Notes: generated from the sequence alone by a model not told the origin. A stretch of 17,178 nt of DNA from Caryophanales bacterium (GCA_016291895.1 JAEEZO010000019.1:1-17178); one strand, 5' to 3'. Shown: positions 1-6,696, counted from the first letter of the stretch. Numbers and translations: made by a program.

Positions 1-129
1 ACTACTGCTGATAAAGAAATGAATAATCCAAAAACTGGTGATAATGTAATAGTTTACATTATGGCTGCAATTCTAAGTATGTTAGTATTTGCTGGTTCTA
101 TTGTTTATATTAAAAAGAATAATATGTAA
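1..129 (+). CDS. C-terminal end of a sortase-anchored surface protein (partial)
   Basis: The frame is open from the first base of the window and stops at TAA 127-129, giving the last 42 residues of a protein that begins upstream. The visible part has a cell-wall sorting signal layout: an NPKTGD motif at fragment residues 9-14, a hydrophobic stretch of about 20 residues, then a short tail KKNNM. NPKTG is a known variant of the LPXTG pentapeptide. Sortases cut such motifs between T and G and link the protein to the wall or to a pilus subunit. The sorting signal is seen directly; the rest of the protein and its function cannot be judged. No sortase gene lies in this window. A terminator follows directly. 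Confidence 0.8.
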   Translation, partial: TTADKEMNNPKTGDNVIVYIMAAILSMLVFAGSIVYIKKNNM

Positions 130-130
130 T

Positions 131-162
131 AAAAAAGAGAAAGTTAAACTTTCTCTTTTTTT
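131..162 (+). terminator. Intrinsic terminator, probably bidirectional
   Basis: A perfect 14-bp stem (131-144 pairing with 148-161) has a TAA loop and ends in a run of Ts, directly after the surface-protein stop codon. The A-run on the left arm makes a T-run on the minus strand, so it may also end transcription through the remnant at 161-301. Confidence 0.85.
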
Positions 163-301
163 ATTCTGGACACGATTCTTCTGGCCAATTATCTGGACTT
201 TCAAAAGTTTCTGATGACTCTATTATATATTTTCCTGTACTAAATTTATTAGTAAAAGTGTCATTAGAATTATAATAAGCAATTGTACTTCCGATTACTA
301 T
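161..301 (-). pseudogene. Remnant of a SipW-type (TasA/camelysin-like) exported protein
   Basis: Read on the minus strand from 301 to the stop at 163-161, this frame gives 46 residues. They include GSTIAYY, then TFTNKFSTGKYIIE, then FESPDNW. They align without gaps with residues about 20-58 of the intact SipW-type protein at 15009-15620 (GGTIAYF, RFTNVFSTKPYVME, FESPDAW). The first 20 or so residues, holding the start codon and most of the signal helix, are missing. An in-frame TAG (304-302) lies just before the homology, with no start codon or ribosome binding site after it. The C-terminal part is also missing: after FESPDNW only seven residues remain. I infer a decayed duplicate truncated at both ends. 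An unusual short gene with a non-ATG start is possible but less likely. Confidence 0.75.
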
Positions 302-330
302 CTACGATTATTATATTATTATAAAGTTAA

Positions 331-356
331 TAAAAAAAACTCTTTTTTAAGAGTTT
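331..356 (-). terminator. Intrinsic terminator of the 347-1570 gene
   Basis: An 8-bp stem (337-344 with 349-356) overlaps the stop codon of the minus-strand gene. On that strand it is followed by a run of about seven Ts (complement of 332-338). Confidence 0.75.
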
Positions 357-1570
357 CCTTTTTGAAATATTTTTAAAATATCTTTTAATAAGTTACTTGT
401 TATTTGTTTTATAACTTCTTCAATAGTTTCACTATTTAAATCGGTTACTAACATATCATCATTAATTGTAAGTGATGTAACATCACTTTCTTCATCTAAA
501 TTAATAACACCTTCGATATTCATATTATCTTCTTTATTATTAATATCAACAACAACTTTGTAACTACTATTACTATTTTTAGTTATATCAATATTTAATT
601 CTTTATCATTATTATTATATTCAATAACTAAATTATTATCTTTTGGTGTAAATGTTGTTATAGTATTTTTAGTTTTATTAATAAATTCTAATTTTACTAA
701 AGTTTGTTTTAAATTAAGCTTATTATATGTTTTAATCTCATAATCATTTTTATTATTTTTTACATCATTTTCTAGTTTATCTAATTTTTTATCAAAGTCT
801 CTATAATGATTATTAAACTTATCCATTAAATTTTTATTACTTCTAATTTCTTTTATAATATTTAACATTATTTCTTGGTAATCTTTATTTTTTAAAGTTA
901 GAGTATTAATGGATTCTTTATCTTTTATTTCTCTAGTAAAGAGATCTCTATTTAGTGACTTCTTTAATACTTTTGTAATTGAATCTTTTAATTCTTCTTC
1001 TTTTAGTACTTTAATAATAGAAAAATGTTGTAAATATTTATTTTCGATTTTTAAATATTTATCATATCCTTTATCAAGTTTTAAATAAGTTATATATTTA
1101 TTATCATAATCATTAGCATAAGCTTTGACATTAACGAAAGAATCATTTTTATATTTGGTATTTATTTCCGTATAAGTCATTTCTTTATCATTAGCGAAAG
1201 ATAGGTTAATTGTAAGTTCACTTAATATTTTAAAACCTTCTTTTTTTAAGATATTATCACTACTTCCTTTAAAGGTAATAACGGAGTTTGCTTTATTATA
1301 CTTTTCATTGATTTTTATACTTTCTTGATAATTACTTATACTTTTAATAAAAGTTAACATAGGGTTAGAGTAGAATTTTTTGTAATAAAGGAAAATAACA
1401 CCACCAATTATTAAAATAATCATTAAAGTCATGATAAATTTAAATAAGAAGTGTGAACTATTATCAAAAAAAGGTTCATTATTTTCTTTTTCAACATTTT
1501 TCTTTGGTTCTTTGTCTTTTTTTTCTTCTATAACTTCAACATCTTTATCTTTTTTATTACTTTTTTTCAT
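347..1570 (-). CDS. Single-pass membrane protein with large extracellular domain, unknown function
   Basis: The protein is 407 residues long with the start at ATG 1570. AAGGAG lies about seven bases upstream of that ATG, so it is preferred to an in-frame start at 1597. Residues 1-40 are highly charged (rich in K and E) and probably cytoplasmic. Residues 41-63 form one hydrophobic helix, followed by YYKK and about 340 residues that should lie outside the cell. The outer part is rich in K, N, D and I, has no cysteine and shows no motif I recognise. Its alternating hydrophobic pattern suggests a mostly beta fold with a helical middle (about residues 190-280). The gene is transcribed alone from a good promoter and ends in a hairpin. 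A lipid-binding or stress-sensing role would be a guess. Confidence 0.8.
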   Translation of the reverse strand: MKKSNKKDKDVEVIEEKKDKEPKKNVEKENNEPFFDNSSHFLFKFIMTLMIILIIGGVIFLYYKKFYSNPMLTFIKSISNYQESIKINEKYNKANSVITFKGSSDNILKKEGFKILSELTINLSFANDKEMTYTEINTKYKNDSFVNVKAYANDYDNKYITYLKLDKGYDKYLKIENKYLQHFSIIKVLKEEELKDSITKVLKKSLNRDLFTREIKDKESINTLTLKNKDYQEIMLNIIKEIRSNKNLMDKFNNHYRDFDKKLDKLENDVKNNKNDYEIKTYNKLNLKQTLVKLEFINKTKNTITTFTPKDNNLVIEYNNNDKELNIDITKNSNSSYKVVVDINNKEDNMNIEGVINLDEESDVTSLTINDDMLVTDLNSETIEEVIKQITSNLLKDILKIFQKGNS

Positions 1571-1587
1571 ATATTCTCCTTGTAAAT

Positions 1588-1616
1588 AATATAACAAAAT
1601 TAATGATTTTTATCAA
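1588..1616 (-). promoter_or_regulatory. Promoter for the 347-1570 gene
   Basis: On the minus strand a TTGATA -35 box (1616-1611) is followed by exactly 17 bp and a TATATT -10 box (1593-1588) preceded by TGT, an extended -10. The predicted start lies just upstream of the AAGGAG ribosome binding site. Confidence 0.7.
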
Positions 1617-1621
1617 CTATG

Positions 1622-1630
1622 TGGTAAAAT
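1622..1630 (+). promoter_or_regulatory. Extended -10 promoter for the UPF0316-type gene
   Basis: TGGTAAAAT fits an extended -10 element. No convincing -35 box lies upstream; that space is occupied by the divergent promoter (1588-1616). The predicted transcript would start about ten bases before ATG 1648, right at the AGGTGAT ribosome binding site. Confidence 0.5.
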
Positions 1631-1647
1631 GATAATAGGTGATAAAG

Positions 1648-2160
1648 ATGGTAGGTTTATGTTTAAAAGTATTTTTTGGTAGGATGATTGAAGTTAGTTT
1701 ATCTACTTTAAATACTTTATATATTGTTAAAGGTAAAAGAATAATGGCTACAATAATTGGTTTTATTGATGTTTTAATCTGGTATTTAATTATTAAAGAA
1801 GCCTTAAATACTCCTGAAAGTAGTATATGGATTGCCTTATCTTATGCAGGTGGTTATGCCTTAGGTACTTTCTTAGGTAGTTTTGTATCTAAATTCTTAA
1901 TTTCAGGAACTACCCAAATTCAAGTTGTTACTAAGAATATTGATAATGTAGTAACTGATGCGATTAAAGATAATGGATATGGTGCAAGTATTATCGAATG
2001 CCATGGCTTATTAAATGAAGAAAAATCATATATGATTTATGCTCAAGTAGATAATAAAAAAGTAAGTGCTTTTAAAAAATTAATTAATACCGTTGATAGC
2101 CATGCTTTTGTAACAATAACTGAAAGTAAAGAAATATTAAATGGTTATTTCGGTAAATAG
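1648..2160 (+). CDS. UPF0316/DUF2179-DUF5698 family membrane protein
   Basis: The protein is 170 residues long. ATG 1648 is chosen because AGGTGAT (1637-1643) sits in front of it; the in-frame GTG at 1639 is part of that ribosome binding site. The N-terminal half has hydrophobic helices with the family pattern (TLNTLYIVKGKR, then an isoleucine-rich helix, then YAGGYALGTFLGSFVSKFL). The C-terminal half is soluble and carries the DUF2179 pattern: a VVTKN strand, DNGYGASIIECHG, and a final AFVTI strand before GYF. In this family a DUF5698 membrane region is joined to a DUF2179 domain, and the biochemical role is unknown; a regulatory or ligand-sensing role of the soluble domain is only inferred. 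The first helix is somewhat short. Its 3' end overlaps the convergent transferase gene by 16 bp. Confidence 0.85.
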   Translation: MVGLCLKVFFGRMIEVSLSTLNTLYIVKGKRIMATIIGFIDVLIWYLIIKEALNTPESSIWIALSYAGGYALGTFLGSFVSKFLISGTTQIQVVTKNIDNVVTDAIKDNGYGASIIECHGLLNEEKSYMIYAQVDNKKVSAFKKLINTVDSHAFVTITESKEILNGYFGK

Positions 2161-2711
2161 CACATACTTATTAAGTAATCATTGTATTTCATTGTTTTAT
2201 AAACAACATTTATTCTAATATGATTATCATAAACGATATTAAGAGTTTTAATATCGTTTATTTTTTTACCAAAGAGTTTTATATAAGCTTCTTTTAATGT
2301 ATATATTTCATAAAACTTATATTTACTTGTTATATAGTTATATTCATCTATGGAAGTAAATGATTTACAAACACTTTTTTTAACATCATTCATTTTTAAA
2401 ATATCAACACCAATCATATATGTACTAACTACACATATTACTAAGTCTTCATGATGACTAATATTATAGTAAATATTATAGTTAGTAATAAATGGTTTAC
2501 CATTTTCATTATATTGAATATTAATATCTTCATAATTGATATTAATTTCTTTTAATAGTCTTGCTAATAATATTTCACCAACAACACTTTGTTTATATGA
2601 CTTAGTATTCATTTTACTAAGGCAATCTTTTTTTTCTTTTTTTATTTCTTTAGCAAAACTCATTAAATAATCTAAATTATAATCATTTATATTTTCAATT
2701 AAGTATCTCAT
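2145..2711 (-). CDS. 4'-phosphopantetheinyl transferase, Sfp-type
   Basis: The protein has 188 residues. It shows the Sfp-type order: SVVGEILLARLL (about 42-53), YNISHHED (82-89, the CoA-contacting NxSH motif), IGVDIL (100-105) and YTLKEAYIK (137-145, the W/F-x-x-KE-A-x-x-K motif with the metal-binding Glu141). Family enzymes move phosphopantetheine from CoA to a serine on carrier proteins, here probably the DltC-like protein at 5003-5233. Asp103 matches the first Mg-binding residue, but the usual second acidic residue (DIE in Sfp) is Leu105 here, so metal binding may rest on D103 and E141. At 188 residues it is shorter than Sfp (about 224). It is divergent from the VanW-DltA-DltC operon with a 71-bp gap. 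No ribosome binding site is visible before ATG 2711. Confidence 0.88.
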   Translation of the reverse strand: MRYLIENINDYNLDYLMSFAKEIKKEKKDCLSKMNTKSYKQSVVGEILLARLLKEININYEDINIQYNENGKPFITNYNIYYNISHHEDLVICVVSTYMIGVDILKMNDVKKSVCKSFTSIDEYNYITSKYKFYEIYTLKEAYIKLFGKKINDIKTLNIVYDNHIRINVVYKTMKYNDYLISMCYLPK

Positions 2712-2717
2712 AGAATT

Positions 2718-2723
2718 ATTATA
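2718..2723 (-). promoter_or_regulatory. -10 box of the transferase gene; transcript may be leaderless
   Basis: A perfect TATAAT on the minus strand ends six bases before ATG 2711, which places the predicted transcription start at or next to the start codon. No good -35 box is seen. Confidence 0.45.
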
Positions 2724-2750
2724 ATTTATTTTTATTAATTATACTAGATA

Positions 2751-2759
2751 TGGTATAAT
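2751..2759 (+). promoter_or_regulatory. Extended -10 promoter of the vanW-dltA-dltC operon
   Basis: TGGTATAAT is a perfect extended -10 element, and AGAAGG (2769-2774) precedes ATG 2783. The -35 region (TTTATT) is weak, as is common with extended -10 promoters. Confidence 0.65.
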
Positions 2760-2782
2760 TATTAAGTTAGAAGGTATGAAAA

Positions 2783-3616
2783 ATGGGAAAACAAAGAAAA
2801 TTATTTTGTGAATATGGGAAAGTACCATATTGGATATCTTTACATAAAGAATATTTAAAAAGAAATATTAAAGATTTATTAAGTAAAGATAAAATTGCTA
2901 AAGATCATATTGATAATGAACTTGAATTTATTCTTAAGAGTCATACATCAATTCTTTTAAGAAGACTTGAAGGTGTTGACATGCGACTACAAGAGAATAA
3001 AGTTACTAATTTAACTCTTGCTGGTAATAAAGTAAATAAAATTATTGTTCATCCAGGAGAAATTTTCTCATTTTGGAAAACAATAGGTAATCCCACTAAA
3101 AGAAAAGGTTATAAAGAAGGTCTTACAATTAGTTCTAGTAATCTAAAATCAGGTATTGGTGGGGGATTATGTCAACTTGCTAATATGATTCATTATTTAG
3201 TATTAAATAGTCCACTTGAAGTAGTAGAGTTACATCATCATTCAGATGCTTTATTCCCTGATGAAAGACGTCGTGTACCTTTTGGAACAGGAACTAGTGT
3301 TTTTTATAATAATGTTGATTATCGTTTTAAAAATAATTTAGATTTTGATATTCAAATTCTTATTTGGATAGAAAATGGTGAATTATGTGGTGAATTAAGA
3401 GGAACTAAAGAACTTCCTTATCGCTATAAATTAGTTGAAGAGAATAATCATTTTAGAAAAGAAGATGATACTTTTTATCGTATATCACAAGTATATAAAA
3501 TAACAATTGATAAGAGTACTAACGAAGAAATTAAAAAAGAATTAATATTAGATAATCATTCAAAGGTAATGTATGATTATAGTTTAATACCAGAGGACTT
3601 GATAAGAAATGATTAA
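2783..3616 (+). CDS. vanW: VanW family protein
   Basis: The protein has 277 residues and no signal peptide or membrane helix, so it is probably cytosolic like VanW of vanB-type glycopeptide resistance clusters. The VanW domain spans about residues 65-215: QENKVTNLTLA, then HPGEIFSFWKTIGNP, KGYKEGLTI, GIGGGLCQLANMIHYLVL with Cys130, VVELHHHSD with His151-153, and a late DLDFDIQI-like strand. The biochemical function of VanW is not established; the invariant GGGxCQ and the nearby histidine suggest a catalytic cysteine, which is inference. It is first in the operon and overlaps the DltA-like gene by 8 bp, so the two are probably made together. No vanR/S/Y/H/B/X genes are present, so a role in vancomycin resistance is not implied. 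A link to D-alanine or wall precursor metabolism is plausible. Confidence 0.9.
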   Translation: MGKQRKLFCEYGKVPYWISLHKEYLKRNIKDLLSKDKIAKDHIDNELEFILKSHTSILLRRLEGVDMRLQENKVTNLTLAGNKVNKIIVHPGEIFSFWKTIGNPTKRKGYKEGLTISSSNLKSGIGGGLCQLANMIHYLVLNSPLEVVELHHHSDALFPDERRRVPFGTGTSVFYNNVDYRFKNNLDFDIQILIWIENGELCGELRGTKELPYRYKLVEENNHFRKEDDTFYRISQVYKITIDKSTNEEIKKELILDNHSKVMYDYSLIPEDLIRND

Positions 3617-4994
3617 TAAAATAGAAGAATTTAAAGGGGATAAAAAAATTGCTTATAAAGTAAACAATATTAGTATTACTTATGATGAATTATATAATAC
3701 GGCAAAATATTATAGTGATTTTTTAATAAGACAAGGTAATGAACCTGTAATTATATATGGTCATAAAAGTGTTTCCATGATAATTAGTATAGTTGCTTGT
3801 TTACTTGCTAAAAGATGTTATATATGCATTGAATCATCATTACCTATAAATCGAATTAAAGATATTATTAAAATATCAAAAGCATCTTTATTTATTGCTA
3901 ATGAAGATATTGAATGTGATTTTAATACATGTAAATTAGAAGAATTAATTAAATATCAAGATTTAGATATTAAGAAAAATAATAATAAATATGCATATAT
4001 TGTATTTACATCAGGTACTACAGGAGTTGCTAAAGGTGTACCAATAACATATAAAAATTTAGATAATTTTATTAATTGGATTAACAATACGTATCCTTTT
4101 AATAGTTATAAAGATATAAATGTTTTAAACCAAGCTAGTTTTAGTTTTGATTTATCAGTAATGGATTTATATTATGGTTTATTTAACAGACATAGTATTT
4201 ATTCCATAACAAGAACTAATCAAAGAGATGGTAGTATGTATGATACTATTAAAGATGTTGATTTAATGGTAATAACACCATCTTTTATGAAATTATGTTT
4301 ACTAAATCAAGATTTTAATAGTACTAATTATCATAAATTAAAAACCATTTATTTTTGCGGTGAATTATTATCTGTTGATTTAGTTAAAAAAATAAGAAAA
4401 AGATTTAATGATGTTATTATTTTTAATGCATATGGTCCATCAGAAGCAACTTGTGCGGTATCAGGATTAATTATTGATGATAAGATGTTAGATCAGGAAT
4501 TATTACCAGTAGGTGATAAAAATAATTTGGCTTGTCATATTGATATCGCTAATAATGAAATTGTTTTATCTGGTGATAGTGTATTTAATGGATATTTAAA
4601 TAATATTCAAGGCGGATTATATAAAGATGATAAAATAAAATATTATAAAACAGGGGATATAGGTTATTTTAAAGATAATTATTTATATTGTGATGGAAGA
4701 GTTGATAATCAAATAAAATATAATGGTTATCGTATTGAATTATCTGATATTGAAAATAATTTATTAAAAATTGATGGAGTAATAGATGCTTGTGTAATCG
4801 CTAAAAGGCAAGATAATGTTATTAAATTAATAAAAGGATTTGTTGTTATAAACAAATATGATATTGATTATGTAAAACAAGAATTAAGCAAATTAATACC
4901 TAGTTATATGATGCCTAAAGTAATTGTTAAGATAGATAGAATGCCAATTAATAAAAATGGTAAAGTAGATAGAGAAGCTTTAAATAAGATGTAG
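3609..4994 (+). CDS. dltA: DltA-like D-alanine--carrier protein ligase
   Basis: The protein has 461 residues and a complete adenylation domain: FTSGTTGVAKG (A3 loop, T134-G143), SFSFDLSVMDLYYG (A4 region, Asp181 for the substrate amino group), FCGELL (Cys250), NAYGPSEAT (A5), YKTGDIG (A7), GRVDNQIKYNGYRIELSDIE (A8) and NKNGKVDR with catalytic Lys452 (A10). The FSFDLSVMD and FCGE signatures, with cysteine in the substrate pocket, are typical of DltA rather than of a general NRPS domain. The reaction would be ATP-dependent D-alanine adenylation and transfer to the phosphopantetheine thiol of the carrier. It is about 40 residues shorter than usual DltA (about 500). It overlaps vanW and is followed after 8 bp by the DltC-like gene. 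D-alanine specificity is inferred from motifs. Confidence 0.88.
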   Translation: MINKIEEFKGDKKIAYKVNNISITYDELYNTAKYYSDFLIRQGNEPVIIYGHKSVSMIISIVACLLAKRCYICIESSLPINRIKDIIKISKASLFIANEDIECDFNTCKLEELIKYQDLDIKKNNNKYAYIVFTSGTTGVAKGVPITYKNLDNFINWINNTYPFNSYKDINVLNQASFSFDLSVMDLYYGLFNRHSIYSITRTNQRDGSMYDTIKDVDLMVITPSFMKLCLLNQDFNSTNYHKLKTIYFCGELLSVDLVKKIRKRFNDVIIFNAYGPSEATCAVSGLIIDDKMLDQELLPVGDKNNLACHIDIANNEIVLSGDSVFNGYLNNIQGGLYKDDKIKYYKTGDIGYFKDNYLYCDGRVDNQIKYNGYRIELSDIENNLLKIDGVIDACVIAKRQDNVIKLIKGFVVINKYDIDYVKQELSKLIPSYMMPKVIVKIDRMPINKNGKVDREALNKM

Positions 4995-5002
4995 AGGTAA
5001 TA

Positions 5003-5233
5003 ATGATAGATGTTAGTGAAATATTATTTAAATTAACAGAAGATAATAGTGTTTATAATAAAGAATATGATTTGATAGAAAGTGGCTTACTTGATTCCTT
5101 TACTTTTATTGAATTATTAAGTGAACTAGAAGATAGAGGTATTGTTATTCAACCAACAAGAGTATCTTCTGATCGATTTAAGACTGTTTCTGAAATAGAA
5201 AAATTAATTGAGGAAATAAATGGCAAAAATTAG
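5003..5233 (+). CDS. dltC: DltC-like phosphopantetheine carrier protein
   Basis: This is a 76-residue acyl-carrier-type protein. The attachment motif is GLLDSF with Ser32 as the predicted phosphopantetheine site, followed by TFIELLSELEDR and the end segment DRFKTVSEIEKLIEEI. GLLDSF plus the late D-R-F-K-T pattern resembles DltC (D-alanyl carrier protein) more than fatty-acid ACP. It would receive D-alanine from the DltA-like ligase as a thioester, after activation by the divergent Sfp-type transferase. GAGGTAAT lies just before ATG 5003. The next gene starts 14 bp before this one stops, so translation is probably coupled. The usual acceptor proteins DltB (membrane O-acyltransferase) and DltD are not in this window, leaving the fate of the thioester open. 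Confidence 0.85.
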   Translation: MIDVSEILFKLTEDNSVYNKEYDLIESGLLDSFTFIELLSELEDRGIVIQPTRVSSDRFKTVSEIEKLIEEINGKN

Positions 5234-5858
5234 TATTCCTAATTATACTCTTGGGGAAGAATTAGTTAATTCGATATCCCATGGAGTAGGGGCCTTACTT
5301 TCAATTCCAGCTTTAATCTTAATGATTATTAAAGCTAATACAGGAAAAGAAATATTTTTGTGTACTATTTTTGGTACAAGTATGATACTTTTATATACAA
5401 TGTCATGTATATATCATGCTTTAGCAAGAAACCGAGGAAAAAAAGTATTAAGAGTTCTTGATCACTGTAATGTCTATTTGCTTGTTTGGGGGACATATAT
5501 TCCTGTTACTTTACTTGCAGTAGGAGACACTTTAGGCTGGGTTTTATTTGGTATTGTAAGTGCAATATCAATAGTCGGTATTACTTTTTCCGCCATTAAT
5601 GTGGATAAATTTAGTGTTGTTGCCGTTATTTGTCATTTAGTTAATGGATGGTCAATTCTTTTTGGAGTTAAAGCCATAATAACGAATGTTGGCACTAAAG
5701 GATTTTTATTTATGTTAATTGGGGGAATATTATATTCTGTTGGCTCAATTTTATATGGAGTAGGTTCCAAAGTTAAATATATGCATTCAATCTTTCATTT
5801 CTTTTGTCTTTTTGGAACATTATTTCATTTTCTAGCAATATATTTATATATTTTATAA
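5220..5858 (+). CDS. trhA: Hemolysin III / PAQR family membrane protein (TrhA)
   Basis: The protein has 212 residues and about seven membrane helices, the full family length. Family motifs are present: EELVNSISHG (N17, S20, H21), TMSCIYHAL (S62, H66), RVLDH (Asp81) and MHSIFHFF (H189, H193) with a further His203. In PAQR proteins the histidines and the aspartate form a metal site and the fold resembles ceramidase-type hydrolases. Bacterial members (hemolysin III, TrhA) are linked to membrane homeostasis; lytic activity is known only for a few. ATG 5220 lies within the end of the carrier-protein gene, with GAGGAAAT as ribosome binding site. Its place in the operon may point to a membrane or lipid-linked job, but that is inference from position alone. 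Confidence 0.92.
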   Translation: MAKISIPNYTLGEELVNSISHGVGALLSIPALILMIIKANTGKEIFLCTIFGTSMILLYTMSCIYHALARNRGKKVLRVLDHCNVYLLVWGTYIPVTLLAVGDTLGWVLFGIVSAISIVGITFSAINVDKFSVVAVICHLVNGWSILFGVKAIITNVGTKGFLFMLIGGILYSVGSILYGVGSKVKYMHSIFHFFCLFGTLFHFLAIYLYIL

Positions 5859-5866
5859 GGATTATT

Positions 5867-6295
5867 ATGACTAAAGAAAAAATAAAAACTTTTTTAAGAA
5901 ATATCGTTTCATCTCTTGTTAGTGCAGGTATTGATATATCATTATTTTATATACTTAGTAGTGTTTTTAAACGTGAGTATTTATATATTGTTTTAGCAAC
6001 TGTAATTGCAAGAATAATATCAGGTGGCGTTAATTTTTTACTTAATCGTAATTTTGTTTTTAAAGCAAATGGTAAAATAAAAAAGGAATTAGTATTATAT
6101 TTAATATTATTTGTTATAATAATGGTATCTAGTTCTTTATTAGTTGCTAGTATATCAATGAAACTTGTAAACGTTAATCAAACGATAATAAAATTAGTTG
6201 TTGATTTAGTATTGTTCTTAATTAGTTTTAATGTCCAAGATAAATTCATTTTTAAAGAAAGGAAAGTTAATTATGAAGAAAAAAGAAGAAGTTAA
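5867..6295 (+). CDS. GtrA family membrane protein
   Basis: The protein has 142 residues and four membrane helices, typical for GtrA. The start ATG 5867 has AAGGA (5856-5860) in front; a longer in-frame start at 5804 would run inside the previous gene and is rejected. Motifs: FLRNIVSSLVSAGIDISLFY at the first helix, IISGGVNFLLNRNFVF after the second, and SFNVQDKFIFK after the fourth, matching the family pattern of NF-x-LNR-x-W/F-V-F and a late WVF-like motif. GtrA proteins (GtrA, GtcA) are thought to flip undecaprenyl-phosphate-linked sugars for decorating O-antigen or teichoic acid. No partner glycosyltransferase is next to it here. The gap to trhA is 8 bp, and it overlaps the following gene by 23 bp. 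Confidence 0.88.
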   Translation: MTKEKIKTFLRNIVSSLVSAGIDISLFYILSSVFKREYLYIVLATVIARIISGGVNFLLNRNFVFKANGKIKKELVLYLILFVIIMVSSSLLVASISMKLVNVNQTIIKLVVDLVLFLISFNVQDKFIFKERKVNYEEKRRS

Positions 6296-6650
6296 AAATA
6301 AAGAAGTTGTAATAACCAAAACATCACCTAAAATATATGCTATCTTTTTTGCGCTTTTAGTTCTAGAAGCAATTGTCATTTTATCAGGTGTTAGTGAAAC
6401 GGTTAGTAGTTCTTGTATAGTTAATGGTACAGAGTATAGATTTCAAGCTGAAAAAACAAAAGGAATACCATGGATAATATCAATCTTTAATCGTGATGGT
6501 ATTTCATATGAGAAATGTACTAATGGTGAATGTGAATCTTTTCGTGACCATGATTTAAATAAAAAATGTTTTGAAAGAAGCGATCTTGATAAATCAATGG
6601 ATTGTGCGAGACGTTATTTATGCAAAGAAGATGAAGAAAGTTCAAATTGA
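6273..6650 (+). CDS. Small membrane-anchored protein with six external cysteines, unknown
   Basis: The protein has 125 residues. ATG 6273 is chosen because GAAAGGA lies 9 bp upstream; a start at 6231 lies deep inside gtrA. A lysine-rich head (residues 1-20) is followed by one helix (about 21-40) and an outer domain of about 85 residues. That domain has six cysteines (SSC, EKC, GEC, KKC, MDC, YLC), an even number that suggests disulfide bonds. It closes the vanW operon, overlaps gtrA by 23 bp and ends in TGA inside the terminator stem. I do not recognise the family. The TGA stop supports standard code use; reading it as Trp would add only about 14 residues across the hairpin. Confidence 0.8.
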   Translation: MKKKEEVKNKEVVITKTSPKIYAIFFALLVLEAIVILSGVSETVSSSCIVNGTEYRFQAEKTKGIPWIISIFNRDGISYEKCTNGECESFRDHDLNKKCFERSDLDKSMDCARRYLCKEDEESSN

Positions 6651-6660
6651 ACTTTTTTTT
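6637..6660 (+). terminator. Intrinsic terminator of the vanW operon
   Basis: An 8-bp stem (6637-6644 with 6648-6655), an AAT loop and a T-run to 6660 overlap the TGA stop codon of the last gene. Confidence 0.85.
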
Positions 6661-6661
6661 A

Positions 6662-6690
6662 TTGTAAAAACAATGATTATTTGTTATAAG
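6662..6690 (+). promoter_or_regulatory. Promoter for the 6697 gene; possibly leaderless
   Basis: TTGTAA (6662-6667) is followed by 17 bp and TATAAG (6685-6690), preceded by TGT to form an extended -10. The predicted start falls at ATG 6697. Confidence 0.5.
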
Positions 6691-6696
6691 AGTAAT

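Noticed and set aside
2783..5233. Vancomycin resistance cluster
   Set aside because: Only VanW is present; ligase, dehydrogenase, dipeptidase and regulator genes of van clusters are missing.
5804..5866. Upstream extension of the GtrA-type gene
   Set aside because: Lies inside trhA with no ribosome binding site; ATG 5867 has AAGGA and fits the family start.
6648..6692. TGA read as tryptophan (Mollicutes code)
   Set aside because: The extension would be 14 residues through a terminator, and the long genes here use TGG for Trp with no internal TGA.
6571..6696. Upstream extension of the 6697 gene
   Set aside because: Would be translated across the previous gene's end and the hairpin terminator.
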